A stretch of DNA of 39,609 nt from SIG588 sp045591985 (GCA_045591985.1 JAZNTV010000079.1:1-39609), one strand, 5' to 3'; counted from the first letter of the stretch, positions 11,579 through 18,430 are shown. Numbers and translations: made by a program. Notes: a model not told the origin generated them from the sequence alone.

Positions 11579-13336
11579 TTACATATTCTCAACCGCATCG
11601 ATCGCCAGCGTGTCCAAATGAAGCAGCAGCATACGGCGCACCAACGCCATCAGCCACAGCCAGGATTGCTTTTTGTTCGCATCCTCTTCGCCCAACACGT
11701 GGTTGTCGTGATAGAACTTCGAGAACAGCGACGCGAGCTGATAGGCATTGTCACAGAGGAAACTCGGCGCTTTTTCCGAAAGCGCACGGCGGAATGTCTC
11801 GCCCGACAACAGCAGTTTCAACACGAGGTCGCGCTCGGTGTCGGAGTAGATGCCGCAAATGTCGCCGGCGGCCTCCGCCTTTTTGAGCACCGAATTGATG
11901 CGGGTGACGGTATACAACAGATAGGTGCCCGTCTTGCCTTCGAACGCCAAGAACTTGTCCAGATCGAACACGTAGTCGCGGGCGGGATTGTTTTGCAGAT
12001 CGCCGAATTTGACGGCGGCAATGCCCACTTTTTGCGCGAGCACTTGCTTTTCCGCGTCGTCCAGTTCGTTCAAGTAGGCCGACTCGCGCAGTTTGTCGTA
12101 TGCCGCGGCGGTCGCGGTAGCAAGCAGATCACTGAGCTGCATCACACCGCCGTCACGGGTCTTGTACGGCTTGCCGTCCGCGCCGTTCATGGTGCCGAAC
12201 CCGAGGAAGTCGAGGGTGACGTTCTCGCCGACCAGACCCGCCAGTTTCGCCGCACGGAACACCTGCTCGAAGTGCAGACCCTGACGCGCATCGGTGAGGT
12301 ACAGCATACGGTCGGGCGCAAAATCCTGTTGCCGTTGCAGAATGGTGGCAAGGTCGGTGGTCTCATAGGTGATGGAACCGTCGGTCTTGCGGGCGATGAT
12401 GGGGGGCATCGGGGCGGTGTCCGCTTCGGTCGCTACGTCGATGACCTCGGCGCCGTCGCTGGCGCGCAGCAGATTGCGGCCTTCCAAGATCTCCATCAAA
12501 GCGGGCACGTAACGGTCGGCATCGCTTTCGCCGTACCAATACTCAAATTCCACGTTCAGCTTCTCGTAGGCCGAACGGATGTCCCCCACCGACACCTTGA
12601 GAATTTCTTTCCACAAAGCGAGGTAACCCGGTCTGCCGTTTTGCAATTCGAACGTTGCCTGATGTGCGCGATCGCGGAATTCTTCGTCTGTCTTTTTGCG
12701 GGCAGAGGCAAAGGGATAGATCTCGTTGAGCGAGGCGGCATCCAATGCGGGAACGGTATCGGTTGCGGGGTTGAAGTTGTCGCCGAAACACGCCCAATCG
12801 GGGTGACGGTCGTGCAACTCTTCAATGACCAGACCCATGGGCGTGCCCCAGTCGCCCAAATGTACGTCGCCGATCGCTTTGTGACCGCACACGCGGGTCA
12901 GGCGCTTGAGGGCTTCGCCGATGATGGCGGAGCGCAAGTGACCGATATGAAGCGGCTTTGCCACGTTCGGCCCGCCGTAGTCGATGACCACCGTTTCGGG
13001 GGTCTCGGCTTGCGGTACACCGAGATGCTCGTCCGCTGCCAAGGCGCGCACCGCATCCAGCAACGCTTCGTCGGTCAGCGACAGGTTGATAAAACCGGGG
13101 CCGGCGATGTCTACCTGACGGAACTGCGGATCTTCGCGCAACAGGGCCGCCACGTCCTCGGCAATAGCGCGGGGGGCCTTGTGGTGCAGTTTCGCACCGG
13201 CCAGCGCACCGTTGCACTGGAATTGGCACAGGTCGGCGCGGTCGGATACCGTTACGGTGCCGAGCGACGGGTCATACCCCGCTTTCGAAAAAGCGGCGGC
13301 AACGGTATCGGTCAAATGAGCGGTAATGGTCTTCAT
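11579..13336 (-). CDS. argS: Arginyl-tRNA synthetase
   Basis: A 585-residue class I synthetase that charges tRNA-Arg in the cytoplasm. An N-terminal additional domain is followed by the HIGH signature (HIGHLRSA, residues 129-132), a Rossmann core (GDVHLGDWGTPMG), the degenerate KMSKS region typical of ArgRS (GKPYKTRDGG) and a helical anticodon-binding domain ending in LDTLAIDAVENM. The ATG at 13336 overlaps the stop of the upstream DUF1934 gene as ATGA, and AAAGGA lies 10 bases upstream. An in-frame upstream start would add 10 residues without support. The pair is read from one promoter near 13804-13832. The same neighbours (ywiB-argS) occur in Bacillus. Confidence 0.97.
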   Translation of the reverse strand: MKTITAHLTDTVAAAFSKAGYDPSLGTVTVSDRADLCQFQCNGALAGAKLHHKAPRAIAEDVAALLREDPQFRQVDIAGPGFINLSLTDEALLDAVRALAADEHLGVPQAETPETVVIDYGGPNVAKPLHIGHLRSAIIGEALKRLTRVCGHKAIGDVHLGDWGTPMGLVIEELHDRHPDWACFGDNFNPATDTVPALDAASLNEIYPFASARKKTDEEFRDRAHQATFELQNGRPGYLALWKEILKVSVGDIRSAYEKLNVEFEYWYGESDADRYVPALMEILEGRNLLRASDGAEVIDVATEADTAPMPPIIARKTDGSITYETTDLATILQRQQDFAPDRMLYLTDARQGLHFEQVFRAAKLAGLVGENVTLDFLGFGTMNGADGKPYKTRDGGVMQLSDLLATATAAAYDKLRESAYLNELDDAEKQVLAQKVGIAAVKFGDLQNNPARDYVFDLDKFLAFEGKTGTYLLYTVTRINSVLKKAEAAGDICGIYSDTERDLVLKLLLSGETFRRALSEKAPSFLCDNAYQLASLFSKFYHDNHVLGEEDANKKQSWLWLMALVRRMLLLHLDTLAIDAVENM

Positions 13337-13746
13337 GAAAGTTCGTTCCTTTCTATTGTCATACACAGTGTATTTTCCATTGTCTGTCCGCCGAGCGAGA
13401 GGGTATAGGCGAGCGACAACTCGCCGCCCGTTTCCGTGAGCGTGTTGCGGAGCATGTGTGTCACCGTCGTGACTTCAAATTCGCCGTACGGTGTGCCGTA
13501 CAGGCTTTGGCATCGTTCGCCTCGTCGGAGCCGCAAAGCAGCCTGCGCAGGACCTTGCCGTTGGACGGTAACCTCCCGCGCGTCGGCCGTCACCGTCACG
13601 GTGGTGCCGATGTCGTCGTCCTGCTCTGTGTAGCGAACGACGGCCTTGCCGTTTTGCACGGTCAATTCACCGTCGACGGTTTGGACCACGTTATCGGCTT
13701 GTCCGTCGAATGCTTGTGTGCCGACAAGGTGTATACGCACTCTCAC
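13333..13746 (-). CDS. DUF1934 (YwiB-like) beta-barrel protein
   Basis: A 137-residue cytoplasmic protein that I assign to DUF1934, the YwiB-like calycin-type barrel family. Support is the GTG start MRVRIHLVGTQ, the family-like core DIGTTVTVT and the C-terminal GELSLAYTLSLGGQ. AAAGGAGG lies 7 bases before the GTG at 13746. Its stop TGA overlaps the argS ATG by four bases, so the two are probably translationally coupled. The function of DUF1934 is not established. Steady association with argS suggests a role near translation, which is inference. Confidence 0.85.
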   Translation of the reverse strand: MRVRIHLVGTQAFDGQADNVVQTVDGELTVQNGKAVVRYTEQDDDIGTTVTVTADAREVTVQRQGPAQAALRLRRGERCQSLYGTPYGEFEVTTVTHMLRNTLTETGGELSLAYTLSLGGQTMENTLCMTIERNELS

Positions 13747-13803
13747 GGCGGTTCCTCCTTTATATATAAGGATAAGATTAACGATACCTTACATGACGTG
13801 CAT

Positions 13804-13832
13804 AGTATACCACAGTTTTTCGGGGGGTGCAA
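13804..13832 (-). promoter_or_regulatory. Promoter of the DUF1934-argS operon
   Basis: On the minus strand TTGCAC (13832-13827), a 17-base spacer and TATACT (13809-13804), with extended -10 TGGTATACT. It diverges from the rpmG promoter 42 bases away. Confidence 0.8.
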
Positions 13833-13873
13833 GAGTCCGCCGAAAATAAAAGCCGAAAAAAGCAAAAAAACAC

Positions 13874-13902
13874 TTGACGGATGGGAAAATCTGTGTTATA
13901 CT
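13874..13902 (+). promoter_or_regulatory. Promoter of the rpmG-secE-nusG-rplK-rplA operon
   Basis: TTGACG (13874-13879), a 17-base spacer and TATACT (13897-13902). It leaves a 5' leader of about 95 bases before rpmG. No other good promoter is seen until 16552. Confidence 0.85.
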
Positions 13903-13976
13903 AAGCCTTACCTCGAACGGGGGTTTATTTTTTGTGCCCATTTTTTTGGCGCAAGGCCCGCTGTGAGGGAGGCTTA

Positions 13977-14006
13977 ATGAATCTATTTAGAATGGAGATG
14001 CCGTAA
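13977..14006 (+). CDS. Possible 9-residue leader peptide coupled to rpmG
   Basis: GAGGGAGG, one of the strongest Shine-Dalgarno sequences in the window, lies 4 bases before an ATG that opens MNLFRMEMP and stops at TAA. The last A of that stop is the first A of the rpmG ATG (TAATG). This could be a leader peptide coupling translation into rpmG. The peptide shows no obvious attenuation logic and may be chance, since rpmG also has its own weaker GGAG site. Confidence 0.35.
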   Translation: MNLFRMEMP

Positions 14007-14155
14007 TGCGAGTAAAGATCACTTTGGCTTGCACCGAATGCAAGCAGCGCAACTACAACACCATGAAGAACAAGAAGAACGACCCGGACCGCTTGGAGAT
14101 GAATAAGTATTGCCGTTTCTGCCGTAAACACACGGTGCATCGCGAAACGAAGTAA
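14006..14155 (+). CDS. rpmG: 50S ribosomal protein L33, zinc-ribbon form
   Basis: A 49-residue protein of the large ribosomal subunit. It matches L33 over its full length (MRVKITLACTEC, NYNTMKN, CRFCRKHTVHRETK). Both CxxC pairs (C9/C12 and C36/C39) are present, so this is the zinc-binding C+ form rather than a zinc-independent paralogue of the kind some Firmicutes induce under zinc limitation. It is first in the secE-nusG operon, the usual arrangement in Firmicutes. The start overlaps the stop of a possible leader ORF. Confidence 0.97.
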   Translation: MRVKITLACTECKQRNYNTMKNKKNDPDRLEMNKYCRFCRKHTVHRETK

Positions 14156-14181
14156 TACAAAACGACAGGAGGAAACAAATC

Positions 14182-14625
14182 ATGATTTTCTGGGGATTTG
14201 TTATGTGGTTCGTCGGCGCCGTCGCCGGCATCATGGCTCTTCTCGTCGGTGCTAAGGGAATCTTGGAGGGGTTGAATACTTTCGGTTGGCAGTATTTTGC
14301 CCGCTTGGTCGACCCCGCCAATTTATCGCCGAAAAAGATCGTCTTCCTTGTGGGCATCCTGCTGGTCATCGTCGGCTTGATCGTTTTCTTTATCGGCCGT
14401 GCCAAGGCTCGTCGTACCGGCGACAGCGGCAAGGCCGGTGCCGGTGCGATCAAATACTGGCGTGACATGAAGGGTGAGTACAAGAAGATCACCTGGCCCA
14501 CCTTCAAGTCGGTGGTGAAGAATACGGGCATCACGCTCATTATGTGTGCGTTGGTGGCGGTGTTCATCATTGTGGTGGATCTCGGTCTGTCCGCGTTGGT
14601 CGACTTGTTGTTGTCGCTGAAGTAA
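14182..14625 (+). CDS. secE: Preprotein translocase subunit SecE, with N-terminal membrane extension
   Basis: The 147-residue SecE stabilises SecY in the export channel. The diagnostic part is C-terminal: KYWRDMKGEYKKITWP (about 91-106), the amphipathic helix and hinge, then one membrane helix (about 113-145). Most Firmicute SecE proteins are only 60-80 residues. This one carries about 85 extra N-terminal residues with two hydrophobic segments (about 2-25 and 52-72), giving three helices in total as in E. coli SecE. The ATG at 14182 has AGGAGG at ideal spacing, so the extension is real rather than a start-site artefact. It sits between rpmG and nusG as expected. Confidence 0.95.
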   Translation: MIFWGFVMWFVGAVAGIMALLVGAKGILEGLNTFGWQYFARLVDPANLSPKKIVFLVGILLVIVGLIVFFIGRAKARRTGDSGKAGAGAIKYWRDMKGEYKKITWPTFKSVVKNTGITLIMCALVAVFIIVVDLGLSALVDLLLSLK

Positions 14626-14650
14626 GCGTATAAACGGAAGGAAGGTACCC

Positions 14651-15172
14651 ATGGCAGAACAGGCAAAATGGTATGTGGTGCACACCTTTTCCGGTTACGA
14701 AAACAAGGTGGCAACCAATCTCGAAACAATTGTCGAGAACCGCAAACTGCAGGATTGGATCCACGAGATCCGCGTGCCTACCGAACTTGTCAGCGAAACC
14801 AAAGACGGCAAGACCCGCGAGGTGGAACGCAAGGTGTTCCCGGGGTATGTGCTGGTCAAAATGGTTATGACCGACGAATCCTGGTATGTGGTGCGTAATG
14901 TCCGTGGTTGCACGGGTTTTGTCGGGCCGAACGGCAAGCCTGTTCCGCTCACCGAACAAGAGGTGGCGGCGCTGGGTGTCGAACGGTACGAGGTGGAGAT
15001 CGATTATCAGGTCGGCGATACGGTGCGTATCACCGAAGGCCCGTTGGAGAACTTCTCCGGTGTGGTGGATGCGATCGACCTCGAGAAGCGCAAGGTTCAG
15101 GTTACCATTTCGATGTTCGGACGCGAAACGTCGGTGGAACTCGAACCGAACCAGGCACAGCGCATGGAATAA
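14651..15172 (+). CDS. nusG: Transcription termination/antitermination protein NusG
   Basis: A 173-residue NusG that binds RNA polymerase and couples transcription with translation or Rho. The NGN domain covers about residues 4-115 (WYVVHTFSGYENKV, FPGYVLVKM, RNVRGCTGFVG). The C-terminal KOW domain starts near 120 (GDTVRITEGPLENFSG) and is complete. The start has GGAAGG upstream. Length and operon position (secE-nusG-rplK-rplA) are standard. Confidence 0.98.
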   Translation: MAEQAKWYVVHTFSGYENKVATNLETIVENRKLQDWIHEIRVPTELVSETKDGKTREVERKVFPGYVLVKMVMTDESWYVVRNVRGCTGFVGPNGKPVPLTEQEVAALGVERYEVEIDYQVGDTVRITEGPLENFSGVVDAIDLEKRKVQVTISMFGRETSVELEPNQAQRME

Positions 15173-15199
15173 GGCGCGGCCGCAACAGTTTTGTGTATC

Positions 15200-15242
15200 A
15201 GCGGAATATCCGCTTTTACTCTGCGCCGGACGCGATTCCGGC
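15200..15242 (+). promoter_or_regulatory. Two hairpins in the nusG-rplK spacer
   Basis: AGCGGA pairs with TCCGCT around a 3-base loop (15200-15214, followed by TTTT), and GCCGGA pairs with TCCGGC around a 6-base loop (15225-15242). The first resembles a weak terminator or processing site between nusG and the L11-L1 genes. No functional evidence is visible. Confidence 0.4.
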
Positions 15243-15243
15243 T

Positions 15244-15284
15244 GTGGGAGGTATCGCCCTGTGGGTGATGCCGCCAGTTACCAC
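15244..15284 (+). promoter_or_regulatory. Candidate L1 autoregulatory site upstream of rplK
   Basis: GTGGGAGG (15244-15251) and GTTACCAC (15277-15284) can pair through GUGG/CCAC. Inside them GGTATCGCC pairs with GGTGATGCC. The same GTGGGAGG...[GA]TTACCAC arrangement recurs upstream of rplA, which fits an L1-binding mimic of the 23S rRNA L1 stalk. The assignment rests on the repeated motif and on known L1 autoregulation of L11-L1 operons. Confidence 0.55.
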
Positions 15285-15300
15285 GATTTTTGGAGGTGCA

Positions 15301-15306
15301 ATGTAA
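15301..15306 (+). other. Start-stop ATGTAA in front of rplK
   Basis: GGAGG (15292-15296) is followed after 4 bases by ATG TAA, then one A, then the rplK ATG at 15308. The ribosome site is therefore shared between a one-codon ORF and rplK. It may pause or recycle ribosomes, or be a chance word. Confidence 0.4.
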
Positions 15307-15307
15307 A

Positions 15308-15733
15308 ATGGCTCAAAAGGTTACCGGTTACATCAAATTGCAGATCCCGGCGGGTAAGGCGACGCCGGCACCCCCTGTTGGTCCGGCTCTCGGTCAGCAC
15401 GGTGTGAACATCATGGCTTTCACGAAGGAATTCAACGAGCGTACAAAGAACGACGTGGGATTGATCATCCCTGTTGTTATTACCGTGTATGCAGATAAGT
15501 CCTTCACTTTCATCACCAAGACGCCCCCGGCTGCGGTTCTCATCAAGAAGGCTTGCGGCATCGACAAGGCGTCGGGTGTCCCGAACAAGACGAAGGTTGC
15601 GAAGCTCACGAAGGAGCAGGTGCAGCAGATCGCTACCACCAAGATGCCCGATCTGAACGCGGCCAACATCGAGTCCGCTATGAGCATGGTCGCCGGCACG
15701 GCGCGCAGCATGGGCATTGAGGTCGAGGAATAA
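15308..15733 (+). CDS. rplK: 50S ribosomal protein L11
   Basis: A 141-residue protein of the GTPase-associated centre of the 50S subunit, exactly the usual length. Diagnostic stretches are MAQKVTGYIKLQIPAGKA, PPVGPALGQHGVNIM and the RNA-binding C-terminal domain with GTARSMGIEVEE. The ATG at 15308 fits the family N-terminus; an upstream in-frame TTG lies inside the ribosome-binding site and is rejected. It is followed by rplA. Confidence 0.98.
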   Translation: MAQKVTGYIKLQIPAGKATPAPPVGPALGQHGVNIMAFTKEFNERTKNDVGLIIPVVITVYADKSFTFITKTPPAAVLIKKACGIDKASGVPNKTKVAKLTKEQVQQIATTKMPDLNAANIESAMSMVAGTARSMGIEVEE

Positions 15734-15755
15734 TTTCTGCAGATAACCCGAACGG

Positions 15756-15789
15756 GTGGGAGGAAACCCTCTGACGTTCCGATTACCAC
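15756..15789 (+). promoter_or_regulatory. Candidate L1 autoregulatory site upstream of rplA
   Basis: GTGGGAGG (15756-15763) and ATTACCAC (15782-15789) mirror the site before rplK. They lie 52 bases upstream of the rplA start. A further hairpin, TATCGCG with CGCGATA, follows at about 15792-15816. Confidence 0.55.
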
Positions 15790-15840
15790 CGTATCGCGGG
15801 TGATTTCCGCGCGATAACAAACAGGGAGGATTGAACCGTA

Positions 15841-16533
15841 ATGAAACATGGTAAGAAATATGTCGACAGCGCAAAGCTGATCGACCGTGGCAACCAGTAT
15901 GAAGTGAACGAGGCGTTGGACCTGGTCGTGAAGACCGGCAAGGCTAAGTTCGATGAGACTGTCGAAGTGCACGTGAAACTCGGTGTTGACGGCCGTCACG
16001 CCGATCAGCAGGTGCGCGGCGCGGTCGTGCTGCCGAACGGTACCGGTAAGTCGGTCCGCGTGCTCGTGTTCGCCAAGGGCGACAAGGTGCAGGCAGCGCA
16101 GGAAGCCGGTGCGGAATACATCGGTGACGAGGAAATGATCGCCAAGATCAACGGCGGTTGGATGGATTTCGATGTGGTCATCGCGAGCCCCGACATGATG
16201 GGTCTCGTCGGTCGTCTCGGTAAGGTGCTCGGCCCCCGTGGCTTGATGCCGAACCCGAAGGCCGGTACCGTCACCCCCGACGTCGCGAAGGCTGTGACCG
16301 AAGCGAAAGCCGGTAAGATCGAATACCGTCTCGACAAGACCAACATTATCCACTGCCCGATCGGCAAGGTGTCCTTCGGTGTGGAGAAGTTGCAGGAGAA
16401 CTTTGACGCGCTGCTCAGCGCCATCGTTCGTGCGAAGCCCGCGGCTGCGAAGGGTCAGTACATTCGTACCTGCTCGGTCGCGTCCACCATGGGCCCCGGC
16501 GTGAAGATCAACCCTGCTCGTCTGGGCGGCTGA
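15841..16533 (+). CDS. rplA: 50S ribosomal protein L1
   Basis: A 230-residue L1, the protein of the mobile L1 stalk at the ribosomal E site and the usual autoregulator of L11-L1 operons. It opens MKHGKKYVDSAKLID and contains VRVLVFAKGDK, the hallmark GLVGRLGKVLGPRGLMPNPK (about 121-140) and KINPARLGG near the end. The ATG at 15841 has GGGAGG upstream. It ends the first ribosomal transcription unit; the rplJ promoter begins 19 bases after its stop, with no terminator between. Confidence 0.98.
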   Translation: MKHGKKYVDSAKLIDRGNQYEVNEALDLVVKTGKAKFDETVEVHVKLGVDGRHADQQVRGAVVLPNGTGKSVRVLVFAKGDKVQAAQEAGAEYIGDEEMIAKINGGWMDFDVVIASPDMMGLVGRLGKVLGPRGLMPNPKAGTVTPDVAKAVTEAKAGKIEYRLDKTNIIHCPIGKVSFGVEKLQENFDALLSAIVRAKPAAAKGQYIRTCSVASTMGPGVKINPARLGG

Positions 16534-16551
16534 TCGAAGCCAAATTGATAC

Positions 16552-16580
16552 TTGACAGAGTTCACTCTGTTTGGTATAAT
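16552..16580 (+). promoter_or_regulatory. Strong promoter of rplJ-rplL
   Basis: TTGACA (16552-16557), a 17-base spacer and TATAAT (16575-16580): both hexamers are perfect consensus and the -10 is extended (TGGTATAAT). It is the strongest promoter in the window, as expected for L10-L12. Confidence 0.93.
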
Positions 16581-16586
16581 ACACAT

Positions 16587-16731
16587 TGTGCCGTAAGGCA
16601 CGCGCTGTTCTTCCACAGACAGCAGGTAAGCATCCGCTTGTAAGTCCCGAGGGACGCCTGCCGAGGCAGAGCATTACAGTAGTATTCTGTAATCACGCCC
16701 TTTTGTGGAAACGCAAAAGGGCTTTCTTTTT
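16587..16731 (+). ncRNA. Ribosomal protein L10 leader RNA
   Basis: The 5' leader of rplJ has the recognisable elements of the Firmicute L10 leader: TAAGTCCCGAGGGAC and CCTGCCGAGG in its core, followed by a terminator-like hairpin. Binding of the L10-L12 complex would favour termination and limit synthesis. It is called from these motifs and its position directly between the strong promoter and rplJ. Confidence 0.8.
16697..16731 (+). terminator. Attenuator terminator of the L10 leader
   Basis: GCCCTTTTGTG pairs with CGCAAAAGGGC (11 pairs, one G-U) around a GAAA tetraloop, then TTTCTTTTT. It lies 44 bases before the rplJ start, so read-through must be regulated. Confidence 0.85.
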
Positions 16732-16774
16732 GGATGTAACAGCACCATCCGTAGTATAACAGGAGGTGAAACCA

Positions 16775-17365
16775 TTGGCTAGTGAGAAGATTTTGCAAGA
16801 AAAGCAAGCGTACGTTGCCACCCTGACCGAAAAGCTGCAGAACGCCGTTGCCGGTGTTATTGTGAGCTACAAGGGCATCACGGTGGAACAGGATACTGCG
16901 CTGCGTCGTAAGATGCGTGAAGCCGGTGTGGATTACGCGGTTGTGAAGAACACCATGCTTCGCCGTGCGGCGGAAAACGTCGGCTTGAGCGAACTGAACG
17001 ATGTTCTCGAAGGCAGTACCGCTTTGGCGGTCAGCACCGATTACACCGCTGCTGCGAAGATCCTGTGCGAGTATGCCGAAAAGAGCGATACCTTCGAGGT
17101 CAAGGCCGGCTTTATTGACGGCGAGGTCATCGATGCCGCTCGTGTGCAGGAGTTGTCCAAACTCCCGAGCAAGGAAGGCCTGCTCTCGATGTTGCTTAGC
17201 GTCTTGAACGGCCCGATCCGTGGTCTGGCTGTTGCGCTGAACGCGATCGTCGAAAAGAACGGCGGCGACACCGCTTCTGCTGAGGAGGCTCCCGCTGAGG
17301 AAGCTCCCGCCGCTGAAGAGGCCCCTGCCGAAGCCCCTGCTGAAGAGGCTCCCGCTGCTGAATAA
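16775..17365 (+). CDS. rplJ: 50S ribosomal protein L10, with acidic repeat tail
   Basis: A 196-residue L10, the anchor for L7/L12 dimers at the ribosomal stalk base. The body (EKILQEKQAYVATL, GVIVSYKGITVEQDT, AVVKNTMLRRA) is typical. I use the TTG at 16775, 8 bases after AGGAGG, because it gives the family N-terminus ASEKIL; a GTG three codons earlier lies in the ribosome site. The protein is longer than the usual 165-175 residues because of a tail of about 30 residues built from AEEAP/APAEEAP repeats, probably disordered. It is regulated by the leader and attenuator upstream. Confidence 0.96.
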   Translation: MASEKILQEKQAYVATLTEKLQNAVAGVIVSYKGITVEQDTALRRKMREAGVDYAVVKNTMLRRAAENVGLSELNDVLEGSTALAVSTDYTAAAKILCEYAEKSDTFEVKAGFIDGEVIDAARVQELSKLPSKEGLLSMLLSVLNGPIRGLAVALNAIVEKNGGDTASAEEAPAEEAPAAEEAPAEAPAEEAPAAE

Positions 17366-17371
17366 GCAGTT

Positions 17372-17417
17372 GCAGAATACGAGAGATACTCGTACTGCTC
17401 ATACCGCTTGTGCGGTA
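17372..17417 (+). promoter_or_regulatory. Tandem stem-loops between rplJ and rplL
   Basis: The first hairpin (17372-17398) pairs GCAG with CTGC and TACGAG with CTCGTA, with an AA bulge. The second (17402-17417) pairs TACCGC with GCGGTA around TTGT. Neither has a U-tract. They may be RNA processing or stability elements that help set the L10:L12 ratio. Confidence 0.5.
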
Positions 17418-17456
17418 CATTAAACAAAAACATTACAAATAATGGAGGGTAATACC

Positions 17457-17828
17457 ATGTCTGAGAAAATCACGAACATGATCGAAGAGATCAAGGCTCT
17501 GAGCGTTTTGGAGCTGTCTGAATTGGTGAAGGCTATCGAGGAAGAGTTTGGCGTTTCCGCTGCTGCTCCCGTGGCTGTTGCTGCTGTGGCCGGCCCCGCT
17601 GCCGCTGCTGAAGAGAAGACCGAGTTTGACGTTGTCCTGGTGGATGCCGGCGCTGCGAAGATCGGCGTTATCAAGGTTGTCCGCGAGATCACCGGTCTCG
17701 GCCTGAAGGAAGCGAAGGAACTCGTCGACGGCGCTCCGAAGAACGTGAAGGAAGCGGTTTCCAAGGAAGAAGCCGAGTCCATCAAGGCGAAGCTGGAAGA
17801 AGCCGGCGCGAAGGTCGAAGTCAAATAA
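17457..17828 (+). CDS. rplL: 50S ribosomal protein L7/L12
   Basis: The 123-residue stalk protein, present in several copies per ribosome, that recruits translational GTPases. The N-terminal dimerisation helices (MIEEIKALSVLELSELVKAI), an Ala-rich hinge (about 38-55) and the C-terminal domain (EFDVVLVDAGAAKIGVIKVV, GLGLKEAKELVD) are all present. The ATG at 17457 has GGAGGGT upstream. A strong terminator follows and rpoB does not, unlike the common rplL-rpoB-rpoC order. Confidence 0.98.
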   Translation: MSEKITNMIEEIKALSVLELSELVKAIEEEFGVSAAAPVAVAAVAGPAAAAEEKTEFDVVLVDAGAAKIGVIKVVREITGLGLKEAKELVDGAPKNVKEAVSKEEAESIKAKLEEAGAKVEVK

Positions 17829-17847
17829 GATTTCTCCCGAGCAATTC

Positions 17848-17880
17848 AAAAGGACGATGCAGAAATGCGTCGTCCTTTTT
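17848..17880 (+). terminator. Terminator after rplL
   Basis: AAAAGGACGA pairs with TCGTCCTTTT, then TTTTTGCC. It ends the rplJ-rplL transcript. Confidence 0.88.
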
Positions 17881-17884
17881 GCCG

Positions 17885-17913
17885 TTTACATTGTCGCTGA
17901 GATAGGATATACT
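17885..17913 (+). promoter_or_regulatory. Promoter of the small membrane protein gene
   Basis: TTTACA (17885-17890), a 17-base spacer and TATACT (17908-17913), ending 22 bases before the start codon. Confidence 0.7.
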
Positions 17914-17935
17914 GTTGGGCAGGTGAGGTGAGAGT

Positions 17936-18430
17936 ATGCTGTCAAAACGGAAGTGCGTTGGAAATCGATTGTTTGGTGCGACAGTCCTCTTTGCTTTTTG
18001 CTGTGGATTCATAACCGTCTATGCAGAGGGCGTTCTCTGCTTTGTTTTCGGTGCGGTCGCATGCATTATGCTTGTAATGGCGGCATTTACGCCGTGTTAC
18101 TACACGTTTGATCGTGACGGCGTAACGATTTGTTATCTTTTCTTGCCGAAAGAGCGCTATCGTTGGGAAAACATCACCGCCATTGAGGTGGATTATGATG
18201 TAAACGGCGGCGTTTTTGATTTGTGGGATCTCTTTTTCGGCGTAGCGTTTCGTCTGCACGGTGCCGGGGAAGGCAAAAGGCGATTTTATATGCACGGCTA
18301 CATTCAACGTAGTCGTTGTACCAAGCGTTTACTGGAGACCTATTGGGACGGTACGATAACCGGTTACTTTACCGAAGACATAAAAGCGGCAATTGCCCGG
18401 TGGCGTGCCCACCGTCGAAGAAAGGACTGA
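17936..18430 (+). CDS. Small two-helix membrane protein with a PH-like domain
   Basis: A 164-residue protein of no recognised family. Two hydrophobic segments (about 12-30 and 34-53) are followed by a basic cytoplasmic part. The order of strands there (YYTFDRDGVTICYLF, ERYRWENITAIEVDYD) resembles the bacterial PH-like/YcxB-type arrangement of a membrane hairpin plus a small beta-barrel. The last 12 residues are strongly basic (RWRAHRRRKD). It has its own promoter and GGTGAGGTG as ribosome site. Codon use is slightly less GC-rich than its neighbours. The PH-like reading is tentative and the function unknown. Confidence 0.7.
   Translation: MLSKRKCVGNRLFGATVLFAFCCGFITVYAEGVLCFVFGAVACIMLVMAAFTPCYYTFDRDGVTICYLFLPKERYRWENITAIEVDYDVNGGVFDLWDLFFGVAFRLHGAGEGKRRFYMHGYIQRSRCTKRLLETYWDGTITGYFTEDIKAAIARWRAHRRRKD

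Noticed and set aside
13903..14181. A tRNA gene near rpmG-secE, as in some bacteria
   Set aside because: I looked for a cloverleaf and a TTC-containing T-arm and found none here or elsewhere in the window.
15290..15307. TTG start that would extend L11 by six residues
   Set aside because: The TTG lies inside the GGAGG ribosome site, and L11 proteins begin MAQKV at 15308.
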